Shown one piece after another: positions 56,935 through 64,000 of a stretch of DNA of 64,000 nt. Made by a program: the position numbers and the translations under genes. Source of the DNA: Corynebacterium frankenforstense DSM 45800 (lineage in GTDB: Bacteria > Actinomycetota > Actinomycetes > Mycobacteriales > Mycobacteriaceae); assembly GCF_001941485.1 (NCBI RefSeq), contig NZ_CP009247.1:2046001-2110000 (forward strand). The letters run 5' to 3'. The notes below the pieces were generated by a model. The model saw only the letters and a program-made list of their open reading frames with translations, made no database searches and had not been told where the DNA came from. The stretch's first letter is position 1, and each line of letters begins with the position of its first letter.

Positions 56935-57873
56935 TCAGTTCGCCTTCCTGCGCAGGCGGGGGTCGAGGACCGGGTAGGCCAGGTCCACGAGGAGGTTGAT
57001 GGTCACGTAGGCGGCCGCGGAGATGACCACGACGGCCAGAAGGACGGGGGTGTCGCGGTAGGCGACGGCGTCGACGGTCATCCGGCCCAGGCCGTGGCGG
57101 CCGAAGACGGCCTCGGTGACCACGGCGCCGCCGACGAGCTCGCCGAAGACGAGGCCGGCCATCGTCACCGCGGGCAGCAGGGCCGCGCGCATGACGGTGC
57201 GCCAGAACAGCCAGGTCGGCGAGGCGCCGCGGGCGCGGGTGGCCTGGACGAAGGGCTCGGCGCGGACCTCGTCGACCGCGCGCACGAGCACCTGGGCCAG
57301 CGGGGCGGCCACGGGGACGGCCAGGGTGACCGCCGGCAGGATGAGGTCCTGCACGCTGCTGGCGCCGATGACGGGCACCCAGCCGAGCTGGAAGGAGATG
57401 ACCTGGATGAGGATGATGCCGATCCAGAAGCTCGGGAAGGAGACCATCAGGGCCGGCAGGGCGCGCACCGCACCGGTGAGCCACTCGGCGCGCTCGATGG
57501 CGGCGAGCGCGGCGATGACCAGGGCGATGAGCACGGCGAGCACGAAGGCGGCCGCGGCCAGCGCGAGGGTGCCCGGCAGGGCCTCGGCGATCATGCCGGC
57601 CACCGAGGAGCCGGTCTGCACCGAGTAGCCGAGGTTGCCGGTGAGGAAGCCGCCGAGCGAGCGCAGGTACTGCACGATCAACGGGTCGTCGGCGCCGAGT
57701 TCGTCGCGGATGGCCTCGATCTCCTGCAGCGACAGGCCGAGCTCGGGGCCGGCGTAGCGGGCGAGCACGCCGTCGGAGGGCAGCGCCGAGAGCAGGAAGA
57801 AGGCGACGGTGAAGGTGATGAAGAGCACGAGCACGGCCTGGCCGACGCGGCGTGCGATGTAGCGGGCGGTCAC
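56935..57873 (-). CDS. ABC importer permease, DppB type
   Basis: 312 residues with six membrane helices. The N-terminal YIARRVGQAVLVLF, the GNLGYSVQTGSSV motif and the EAA-like loop QATRARGASPTWLFWRTV are typical of DppB/OppB permeases. The GTG start overlaps the binding-protein gene stop (GTGA). Confidence 0.92.
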   Translation of the reverse strand: MTARYIARRVGQAVLVLFITFTVAFFLLSALPSDGVLARYAGPELGLSLQEIEAIRDELGADDPLIVQYLRSLGGFLTGNLGYSVQTGSSVAGMIAEALPGTLALAAAAFVLAVLIALVIAALAAIERAEWLTGAVRALPALMVSFPSFWIGIILIQVISFQLGWVPVIGASSVQDLILPAVTLAVPVAAPLAQVLVRAVDEVRAEPFVQATRARGASPTWLFWRTVMRAALLPAVTMAGLVFGELVGGAVVTEAVFGRHGLGRMTVDAVAYRDTPVLLAVVVISAAAYVTINLLVDLAYPVLDPRLRRKAN

Positions 57874-59555
57874 TTGGCTGCCTCCCTGGCCTCGTTGTCG
57901 AGGGTGACGGTGTAGAAGCTGGGGCGCCCGATGGACTCGGGCCGGAAGCCCTTGACCCAGGGCTGGACGCCGTAGACGACGGGCTCCTCGAACAGCGGCA
58001 GCACGTAGGCGTTCTCGGTGACCCAGTCCTGCGCCTCGCCGGCCAGGCGCTCGCGGTCGGCGGCGTCCGGGTCGGAGGCGACGGCGTCGAGCAGCTTCTC
58101 GAGGTGCTCGTCGCCCACGCTGCCGTCGGCGGAGTCGCCGTTGAGCAGCTGGTTGCGGGTCTCGGAGTGGTAGAGCGAGCGGATGACGTCGACGTCGGCG
58201 CGGCCGACCATGGTGTGGGCGATCTGGATCTTGTCCTGGTCGAGCAGGTCGGCCTTCTGGGTGGCGTTGTCGCCGGGGTTGAGGTTGATTTCGACCCCGA
58301 CGCGGCGCAGCTGCTCCTGCAGCTTGGTGACCACCTCGCGCGAGCGTGGCTGGGCGATCGCCTCGTTGACGGTCAGCTCCATGCGCCTCCCGTCCTTGAC
58401 CAGGATGCCGTCCTCTCCGGGCGTCCAGCCGGCCTCTGCGAAAAGCTCCCTGGAGCGCTCCGGGTCAAAGGCGTAGGCCTCCTCGGGCTGGGCCCGGTGG
58501 CCGAGGGCGGTGCGTGCCATCGGGGCCTCGGCCATCGGGTAGGACGCGGAGAAGAGCGTGCGCATGATCTCCCCGCGGTCGACGCCGGCGATGATGGCCT
58601 GGCGCACCCGCCTGTCCTGCAGCAGCGGGTGGCGGAAGCGGAAGGCCAGCTGGTTGTTCATCCCGTTGGTGCCGTGGGAGACGATGCCGATGCCGCGGTC
58701 CTCGAGGTGGCGCTCCTCGGGCGCGGCGACCTCGCGGACCAGGTCGGCCTGGCCGGCGGTCAGCGCGCCGACGCGCACGGACTCCTCGCCGGCGAGCACG
58801 TAGCGGACCTCGTCGAGCCCGGCGCGCCCCTGGTGCGCAAGTGCCGGCGGGGCCCAGTCGTAGTCCTCGCGGGCGCTGAGCACGAGCTCGGTGCCGAGCT
58901 TCTCGCCGGTGATCACGAAGGGGCCGGAGCCGGAGACCCCGGTCGCCGAGCCCGGCGAGAAGCCCTCGTTGCCCTTGGCCAGGGTGGCATCCGAGAGCAA
59001 CCCGGCGTTGAAGGAGCTGGTCGCCTGGGCGAAGCCGGGGGCGGGCGCGTCGAAGTGGAAGCGCACGCGGTTCTCGGCGAGCACCTCGCCGTGGGAGTAG
59101 TTGGAGATCTGCTCGGAGCTGGTCAGCGAGCGCGACTTGTCGCCGAGGGCGTAGAGGTCGAAGTTCCTCACCACGTTCTCCGCGGTCAGCGGCGAGCCGT
59201 CGGAGTACGTCACGTCCGTGCGGATGGTGAAGGTGTACTCGGTGGCGTCGTCGTTGACCTCGGGCAGCTCGGTGGCGATCCACGGGGAGAGCTCGAGGGT
59301 CTCCGGATCCTGGTAGAGGAGGCGGTCGGCGATGTTGTTGACCACCGCGCCGTTGGCGTAGTAGCCGGCGGCCGGCGGGTACAGGGTGTTGAAGAACTGC
59401 GGTTCGAGGTAGGTCAGGGAGTTCTCCGCCGCCCCGGCCGGCCCCGCCGGGCGCGCGCAGGCGCTCAGGGCGGTGACGGCGACCAGGACGGCGGCCACGG
59501 CGGCGCGCACGGGGCGCCGCCTCCTGCGGGTCGGGCGGGGTGTCGTAGGTTTCAC
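57870..59555 (-). CDS. ABC importer lipoprotein, peptide/nickel-binding (KPN_01854-like)
   Basis: 561 residues. A signal peptide with Arg-rich start and lipobox LSAC is followed by an SBP_bac_5 domain (LTYLEPQFFNTLYPP, FTIRTDVTYSDGSPLTAENV, SGPFVITGEK). The domain type and its neighbours match the KPN_01854-family importer cassette described for proteobacteria. The ligand is unknown; similarity to peptide binders does not fix it. GTG start 7 nt after TACGGT (59568-59563), so the operon mRNA may be leaderless. First gene of the five-gene operon. Confidence 0.88.
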   Translation of the reverse strand: MKPTTPRPTRRRRRPVRAAVAAVLVAVTALSACARPAGPAGAAENSLTYLEPQFFNTLYPPAAGYYANGAVVNNIADRLLYQDPETLELSPWIATELPEVNDDATEYTFTIRTDVTYSDGSPLTAENVVRNFDLYALGDKSRSLTSSEQISNYSHGEVLAENRVRFHFDAPAPGFAQATSSFNAGLLSDATLAKGNEGFSPGSATGVSGSGPFVITGEKLGTELVLSAREDYDWAPPALAHQGRAGLDEVRYVLAGEESVRVGALTAGQADLVREVAAPEERHLEDRGIGIVSHGTNGMNNQLAFRFRHPLLQDRRVRQAIIAGVDRGEIMRTLFSASYPMAEAPMARTALGHRAQPEEAYAFDPERSRELFAEAGWTPGEDGILVKDGRRMELTVNEAIAQPRSREVVTKLQEQLRRVGVEINLNPGDNATQKADLLDQDKIQIAHTMVGRADVDVIRSLYHSETRNQLLNGDSADGSVGDEHLEKLLDAVASDPDAADRERLAGEAQDWVTENAYVLPLFEEPVVYGVQPWVKGFRPESIGRPSFYTVTLDNEAREAAK

Positions 59556-59600
59556 GCCGCCGACCGTAGCACCGCTACGTACAGGTCAGTTCGTCAGGGG

Positions 59601-59634
59601 CATACAAAGCTGTCTAGTGGGGGTGTACTAGAGT
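59601..59634 (+). promoter_or_regulatory. McbR-like box in the divergent FAD-gene/importer promoter
   Basis: CATAC-AAAGCT-GTCTA (59601-59616) keeps one perfect McbR half-site and 3 of 5 positions in the other. TAGAGT (59629-59634) is the likely -10 for the FAD gene, 8 nt before its ATG. The box lies at the -35 of that gene and upstream of the divergent importer promoter. Confidence 0.45.
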
Positions 59635-59642
59635 CTGGAGGC

Positions 59643-61658
59643 ATGACCAAGGAACACGCAGCCGACGACACCGCCGCCCCCGGCATCGCCGTCATCGGCG
59701 CCGGTCCGCGCGGCATCTCCGTCATCGAGCGCATCGCCGCGAACCCGCCGAAGAACTTCATGTACATCCACCTCATCGACGACGTCGTCTTCTACGGCGG
59801 GCGGATCTGGAACCCCGACCAGGGCCAGACGCTGTGCATGAACACGCTGGCCGGGGCGGTCACGCTGTTCACCGAGCCCGGCTCCTCGGTGGGCAACCCC
59901 GTCCAGGAGGGACCCACCCTCTTCGAGTGGATCCGCCTGGTGCGCGGCGAGACCGAGGGCATCTCCGCCGGGAAGCAGCGGCTCTTCCGCCTCAACCCCG
60001 TCCGGCCCACGCAGCTGGCGGAGTTCCGCGACGAGATCGACGCGACCGTCGAGCAGTCCCACCCCACCCGCGCGCTCTACGGGCTCTACATCACCTGGTT
60101 CGCCGAGGTCGCCGAGATGCTGCTGCCGCCCGAGGTCTCCGTCTGGCGCCATCCGGGCCGGGTGGTCGAGGTCATCGCCGACGAGGACAACGGCATCGAC
60201 TGGCTGCGCCTGGACGACGGCGAGCTCATCCGCGCCGACGCCACCGTCATCGCCCCGGGCTGGGTCCAGCCCGGCCCCACCGCCGAGGAGGAGGCTCTGG
60301 CCGCGGCCGTCGCCGAGCACCCGGGACTGACCTGGGTGCACCCGGACAACCCCATCGACCAGGACCTCGACGCGGTGCCGGAGTCCGGCGACGTGATCGT
60401 GCGCGGGCTCGGCATGGGCTTCTTCGACGCCATGGCACTGCTGAGCATCGGCCGCGGCGGACGCTTCGTCGAGGACTCCTCCGCGCGCTCGGGGCTGCGC
60501 TACGAGCCGTCCGGGCGCGAACCGCACCTGTGGGTCTCCTCGCGGCGCGGCTACCCCTACGTGCCCAAGTCCGACTACGGCTCGCTGCCGCCGAAGGCCT
60601 CCCTGGAGCGGCTGCGCGCCGTCATCGACGAGCTGAGCGGCCGCGAGAGCGTCGACTTCACCGCCGAGGTGTGGCCGGCGATCGTGCGCGACGCCCACGC
60701 CGCCTACTACCGCACGCTGGCCGCGACGCGCCCCGAGGCGATCGACACCGACCTCGACTCGCTGATCGGGCTCATCGACGCCACCCCCGTCGACCGGCTC
60801 GAGGAGACGCTGGCCGACCACGTCGCCGAGAAGGACGTCTTCCGGCTCTCCGCCTGGTTCGAGCCGCTCGACGGCGTCACCGGCACCCCGGAGGAGGTCA
60901 CCGGGACCATCGCGGGCTTCCTCGCGCGCGACATCGCCGAGGCCGTCGACGCCTGGGACTCCCCGCTCAAGGCGGGCCTGTGGTCGATCAGCGCCTCGCG
61001 CAAGCCGGCGTCCATCCTCGGCGACCAGGGCGTCTACACCGCCGAGTCGCGGCGCACCACGCTCTCGGCGTTCATGGCGCTCGGCCAGATGGTCGGCTCG
61101 GGCCCGCCGCTCTTCCGCACCCGCGAGCTGCTCGCCCTCATCGACGCCGGCCTGGTCACCCTGCTCGGCGCCGAGCCGACGGTGACGGTGAGCCCGGGCA
61201 CGGACGCCGCGGCAGGCGCGGCGTCGTCAAGCGGGGCGCACTTCGAGGTGGTCTCCCCCACCACGCAGACACCCGTGCGCGCGACGACGCTGGTCGACGC
61301 GTGGATGCACAAGCCGGTCATCCAGCGCGCGACCGACGGGCTGTCGCGCTCGATCGAGGCGGCGGGCCGCTGGCGGGCCTTCAACAACCACACCTCCGAC
61401 GGGCAGGCCGTGCCCACCGGCTCGCCCGAGGTCGACCCCGTCACGCGCGCGCTGGTGCACCCGGACGGCACGCCGGACAAGCGCCTGATGCTGCTGGGCA
61501 TCCCGACCTACGGGCAGATGGCGGACACGACGATCTCGCCGATGCCCGGCACGGACCCGCTGATGCTGCAGGAGACCGACAAGGCGGCGCGCAACGCCGT
61601 CGAGGTCTTCCTCAGCGGTCCGTCAACTCGACTCGTGGACGTACCGCGATCTCTGTGA
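59643..61658 (+). CDS. FAD/NAD(P)-binding protein, paralogue 2
   Basis: 671 residues, paralogous to the protein at 44392. Shared blocks include the dinucleotide fold GIAVIGAGPRGISVIERI, YGGRIWN, the EWIRLVRGE segment, DNPIDQD, RGLGMGFFDAMALL, RGGRFVED and SGPPLFRTRELLALID. It is divergent from the peptide-type ABC importer operon, which also encodes the CMD/alkylhydroperoxidase fusion, so it likely acts on the imported compound with reduced flavin or NAD(P)H. The ATG at 59643 follows a TAGAGT -10 by 8 nt. Its last 47 bases overlap the convergent SDR gene. Confidence 0.82.
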   Translation: MTKEHAADDTAAPGIAVIGAGPRGISVIERIAANPPKNFMYIHLIDDVVFYGGRIWNPDQGQTLCMNTLAGAVTLFTEPGSSVGNPVQEGPTLFEWIRLVRGETEGISAGKQRLFRLNPVRPTQLAEFRDEIDATVEQSHPTRALYGLYITWFAEVAEMLLPPEVSVWRHPGRVVEVIADEDNGIDWLRLDDGELIRADATVIAPGWVQPGPTAEEEALAAAVAEHPGLTWVHPDNPIDQDLDAVPESGDVIVRGLGMGFFDAMALLSIGRGGRFVEDSSARSGLRYEPSGREPHLWVSSRRGYPYVPKSDYGSLPPKASLERLRAVIDELSGRESVDFTAEVWPAIVRDAHAAYYRTLAATRPEAIDTDLDSLIGLIDATPVDRLEETLADHVAEKDVFRLSAWFEPLDGVTGTPEEVTGTIAGFLARDIAEAVDAWDSPLKAGLWSISASRKPASILGDQGVYTAESRRTTLSAFMALGQMVGSGPPLFRTRELLALIDAGLVTLLGAEPTVTVSPGTDAAAGAASSSGAHFEVVSPTTQTPVRATTLVDAWMHKPVIQRATDGLSRSIEAAGRWRAFNNHTSDGQAVPTGSPEVDPVTRALVHPDGTPDKRLMLLGIPTYGQMADTTISPMPGTDPLMLQETDKAARNAVEVFLSGPSTRLVDVPRSL

Positions 61659-62403
61659 TCTGGGTCGACGGCCCCGCGTCGACGGCCGTGCGCACCGCGC
61701 GGGCGACCTCGTCGGGGTCGATGTAGTGCTCGACGGTGTAGGTGCCGCCCTCCTGGGCGACCAGCGTCTCGAGCATCGGGGTGTCGGTGGGGCCCGGGGC
61801 GACCGTGCTCACGCGCACCCCGGCCGGGGCCTCCTCCTTGCGCAGGCCGTCGGCGAGCGCGCGCAGGGCGTGCTTGGAGGCGGCGTAGACGATGTTGCCG
61901 GGAAAGGCGCCGTCGCCGGCCCCGGAGTTGATGAAGACGACGTCGCCGCCGGCCGCCCGCAGCGCCGGCAGCAGGCGGCGGGTCAGCTGCGCGGGCACGA
62001 CGACGTTGAGGTCGAGGTGGGAGCGCCATTCCCCGGCTGAGGCGGCCTCGACGGTGCGCCGCTGCGCCACGGCGGCGGCGTGGACGAGGACGTCGACGCG
62101 GTCCAGGCCCAGCACCTCGTCGAGCGCGCCAGTGGGCTTATCGAGCAGCTCGGTGACCAGGTCGGCCTGCACGGCGGTGACGTGCGCCAGCTCGCCGAGA
62201 CGGTCGAGGCCGTCCGCGTCGCGGCCGATGGCCCACACGTCGTGGTCGCGCAGCAGGTCCGCGACGATCTCGACGCCCATCCCGCCGGTCGCGCCGGTGA
62301 CGACGGCGACCTTGCGGGGGCGCTCCGTCTCCGTGCCGGGGGCGGTGGCGGCCGCGGTATCCGCGGTGTTCTCCGTGTTCTCGGTGGTGTCGGTGGTGCT
62401 CAT
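61612..62403 (-). CDS. Short-chain dehydrogenase/reductase
   Basis: 263 residues. A polar Thr/Glu-rich lead of about 30 residues precedes the cofactor motif VTGATGGMGVEIVADLL. The active-site Ser is in VFINSGAGDGAF and the Tyr-Lys pair in YAASKHALRAL. The Arg in AIGRDADGL favours NADP(H). TACCCT (62415-62410) ends 6 nt before the ATG, suggesting a leaderless mRNA. An SDR gene occupies this position between the ABC cassette and metB in C. glutamicum too, as I recall. Substrate unknown. Confidence 0.87.
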   Translation of the reverse strand: MSTTDTTENTENTADTAAATAPGTETERPRKVAVVTGATGGMGVEIVADLLRDHDVWAIGRDADGLDRLGELAHVTAVQADLVTELLDKPTGALDEVLGLDRVDVLVHAAAVAQRRTVEAASAGEWRSHLDLNVVVPAQLTRRLLPALRAAGGDVVFINSGAGDGAFPGNIVYAASKHALRALADGLRKEEAPAGVRVSTVAPGPTDTPMLETLVAQEGGTYTVEHYIDPDEVARAVRTAVDAGPSTQITEIAVRPRVELTDR

Positions 62404-62467
62404 GCGGCCAGGGTAGCGCGGGGGCGCGCGGGCGAGAAGGGTTTTCGCGGCTCCGACGGCCGCGCGG

Positions 62468-63628
62468 CTACAGCCGGTCGAGGGCCTGGGCGGCGTCGGC
62501 GAGCAGCTGGTCGCGGTCCTCCAGGCCGACGGAGATGCGCACCAGGTCGCGCGGCGGGGCGGTCGCGGAGCCCTCGGCGGAGAGGTGCGTCATCGTCGCC
62601 GGGTGCTCGAGCAGGCTCTCCACGCCGCCGAGGGACTCGGCCAGACAGATCAGCTCGGTGTTGCGGCAGAACTGCTTGGCGGCCTCCTCGCCGCCGGCCA
62701 GGCGCACCGAGACCATGCCGCCGAAGCCGGCCATCTGGCGCGCGGCGACCTCGTGGCCCGGGTGGGATTCGAGGCCCGGGTAGCGCACCTCGGCGACCTC
62801 GTCGCGGGACTGAAGGAACTCGGCCAGGGCCTGCGCGTTGGCGCAGTGGCGGTCCATGCGCACGCCGAGGGTCTTGATCCCGCGGTAGGCCAGGTAGGAG
62901 TCGAAGGGGCCGGGGATGGCGCCGATGTCGCCCTGGAACTTCAGCACCAGCTCGTCGATCTCGGGGTGCGGGGTGACCACGAGCCCGCCGATGACGTCGG
63001 AGTGGCCGCCGAGGTACTTCGTGGTCGAGTGGACCACCACGTCGGCGCCGAGGCTCAGCGGGCGCTGCAGGTAGGGGGTGGCGAAGGTGTTGTCCACCAC
63101 GAGGCGGGCCGGGTGACCGTCGAGCACCTCGGCGACGGCGGCGATGTCGGTCACGCCGAGCATCGGGTTGGTCGGCGTCTCGAGCCAGACCACGGCGGTC
63201 TCGTCGCGCAGGGCGTCGCGGACCTGGCCGGCGTCGGTGGTGTCGACCACGGAGTAGTCCACGCCCCAGGGCTTGAAGACGGTCTCGATGAGCCGGTAGG
63301 TGCCGCCGTAGACGTCGCCGCCGAGGATGATGTGGGCGCCCGGGCGGGTCAGCACGCGCAGCACGGTGTCGGTGGCGGCCATGCCGGAGGCGAAGGCGCG
63401 GCCGACGGCCTCCCCGCCGCCCTCGAGGGTGGCCACGACCTTCTCGAGCGCCGCGGTGGTCGGGTTGCCGCAGCGGCCGTACTCGTAGCCGCCGCGCAGC
63501 GTCGCGATGTCGTCCTGGGCGAAGGTCGTCGACGTGTAGACGGGCACGTTGACCGCGCCGGTGTGTGAGTCCGGGTGGTAGCCGGCGTGGATGGCGTCGG
63601 TGAAGAATCCGGGGTACGGGGCGCTCAC
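62468..63628 (-). CDS. metB: Cystathionine gamma-synthase
   Basis: 386 residues, the same length as C. glutamicum MetB. PLP-dependent; joins O-acetylhomoserine and cysteine to cystathionine. The PLP Lys is in HSTTKYLGGHSDVIGG, and the substrate loop YEYGRCGNPT and VWLETPTNPM are present. The start is GTG at 63628, with AAGGAG 9 nt upstream; longer readings run into the promoter. A metB neighbour is consistent with a sulfur role for the flanking importers. MetB is a known McbR target and this gene has a box. Confidence 0.95.
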   Translation of the reverse strand: MSAPYPGFFTDAIHAGYHPDSHTGAVNVPVYTSTTFAQDDIATLRGGYEYGRCGNPTTAALEKVVATLEGGGEAVGRAFASGMAATDTVLRVLTRPGAHIILGGDVYGGTYRLIETVFKPWGVDYSVVDTTDAGQVRDALRDETAVVWLETPTNPMLGVTDIAAVAEVLDGHPARLVVDNTFATPYLQRPLSLGADVVVHSTTKYLGGHSDVIGGLVVTPHPEIDELVLKFQGDIGAIPGPFDSYLAYRGIKTLGVRMDRHCANAQALAEFLQSRDEVAEVRYPGLESHPGHEVAARQMAGFGGMVSVRLAGGEEAAKQFCRNTELICLAESLGGVESLLEHPATMTHLSAEGSATAPPRDLVRISVGLEDRDQLLADAAQALDRL

Positions 63629-63676
63629 GTGGGGGTTCTCCTTCGCGTCGGAAAAGGCGGTCCGGGGTTTCCCGCA

Positions 63677-63706
63677 ACAATAGACCAAGCGGTCCAGGTT
63701 TGTCAC
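63677..63706 (-). promoter_or_regulatory. metB promoter with McbR-type box
   Basis: On the minus strand, GTGACA (63706-63701), 18 bp, TATTGT (63682-63677) form a promoter. TAGAC-CAAGCG-GTCCA at 63681-63696 fills the spacer and touches the -10. It matches the McbR operator at 9 of 10 positions and shares its central CAAGCG with the osmC box. Confidence 0.75.
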
Positions 63707-63823
63707 ACGATCCGGTCCACTCCCCCTGCCCCGCACCCCGCGTCCAGCGACTGCGCGCCGCCCTCACCCCCTGCCCGCCTCCCGGGGTCGCGCCGGGCCG
63801 TCTCGGGCGCTACGTTGGGGCCA

Positions 63824-64000
63824 ATGAACCCCGATGACCTCGCATTACTCGCAGCTAATTCACCCGAAGGTGTCTCCGAGATGACCGATTCCGCGGCCGC
63901 CACCGTGACCTCCTGGTGGGAGAACGAACTCGTCCAGCAGTGGCTCATCGACGTGCCCATCAGCCTCGGGATCACGCTCGTGGTCGCGGTCGTGGCGCAC
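63824..64000 (+). CDS. Probable membrane channel, MscS-like, 5' part only
   Basis: 59 codons to the window end, no stop. After a short polar lead comes WWENELVQQWLIDVPISLGI and a hydrophobic helix TLVVAVVAH, a layout seen at the N-terminus of small mechanosensitive (MscS) channel proteins. Family assignment is tentative because the diagnostic beta domain lies outside. TACGTT (63811-63816) ends 7 nt before the ATG, again a leaderless pattern. Divergent from metB. Confidence 0.5.
   Translation, partial: MNPDDLALLAANSPEGVSEMTDSAAATVTSWWENELVQQWLIDVPISLGITLVVAVVAH

Noticed and set aside
57852..59642. Upstream in-frame extension of the second FAD gene through the binding-protein gene
   Set aside because: It is antisense to a clear lipoprotein gene, and the family similarity begins at the ATG at 59643, which has its own promoter.

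Overview
The window is a high-GC actinobacterial chromosome segment, almost certainly from a Corynebacterium. Gene order is the main evidence. The series mdh, TetR gene, clpX, then clpP2-clpP1-tig, rpiB, a DsbA-like gene, pepN, crtI/crtB, a peptide-type ABC cassette and metB follows what I recall of the C. glutamicum chromosome. Supporting signals are McbR-type operators (TAGAC-N6-GTCTA), PdxR-type boxes in front of pdxS, an AraR-type arabinose locus, and many genes that look leaderless (TAnnnT, 6-8 nt, then the start codon). The species is not determined.

Layout. 0-7 kb: a DHA2-type MFS exporter, a short Hsp70 homologue, malate dehydrogenase, a TetR regulator and clpX. 7.1-15.1 kb: an L-arabinose island (araBDA, galM-araR, araE) with visibly lower GC and clear LacI/AraR-type operators. 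It abuts a 3' gene remnant that resembles the end of a CoA-transferase subunit B (pcaJ-like). 15.2-21.1 kb: a fatty-acid/acyl-CoA module (acyl-CoA ligase, TetR, fused hydroxyacyl-CoA dehydrogenase/enoyl-CoA hydratase, thiolase). 21.2-25.8 kb: vitamin B6 synthesis (pdxST) and its MocR regulator PdxR, with a degenerate NAD(P)HX-repair-like gene between them. 25.8-31 kb: a P-loop kinase, D-serine ammonia-lyase, a secreted choice-of-anchor protein and an SDR. 31-34.4 kb: clpP2-clpP1, trigger factor, tRNA-Pro and tRNA-Gly. 34.5-44.2 kb: a DUF1542-like protein with a Gly/Asp/Phe tail, an aldo/keto reductase, rpiB, an amidohydrolase, a 19-bp tandem repeat, an orphan HsdR_N-type nuclease, a mycothiol-nitroreductase-like protein, pepN and a YwaF-like membrane protein.

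44.3-63.7 kb is the most interesting part. It holds two paralogous large FAD/NAD(P)-binding proteins, a single-cysteine OsmC protein, a NrtA/CmpA-like ABC importer, carotenoid genes crtB-crtI, a peptide/nickel-type ABC importer whose operon ends with a fused CMD/alkylhydroperoxidase protein, an SDR, and metB. Five sequences resembling the McbR sulfur-repressor operator lie at the promoters of the two FAD genes, osmC, the NrtA-like importer and metB. The simplest reading is one sulfur-responsive regulon that imports and oxidatively processes unidentified sulfur compounds to feed methionine and cysteine synthesis. The window ends inside the 5' part of a probable membrane-channel gene.
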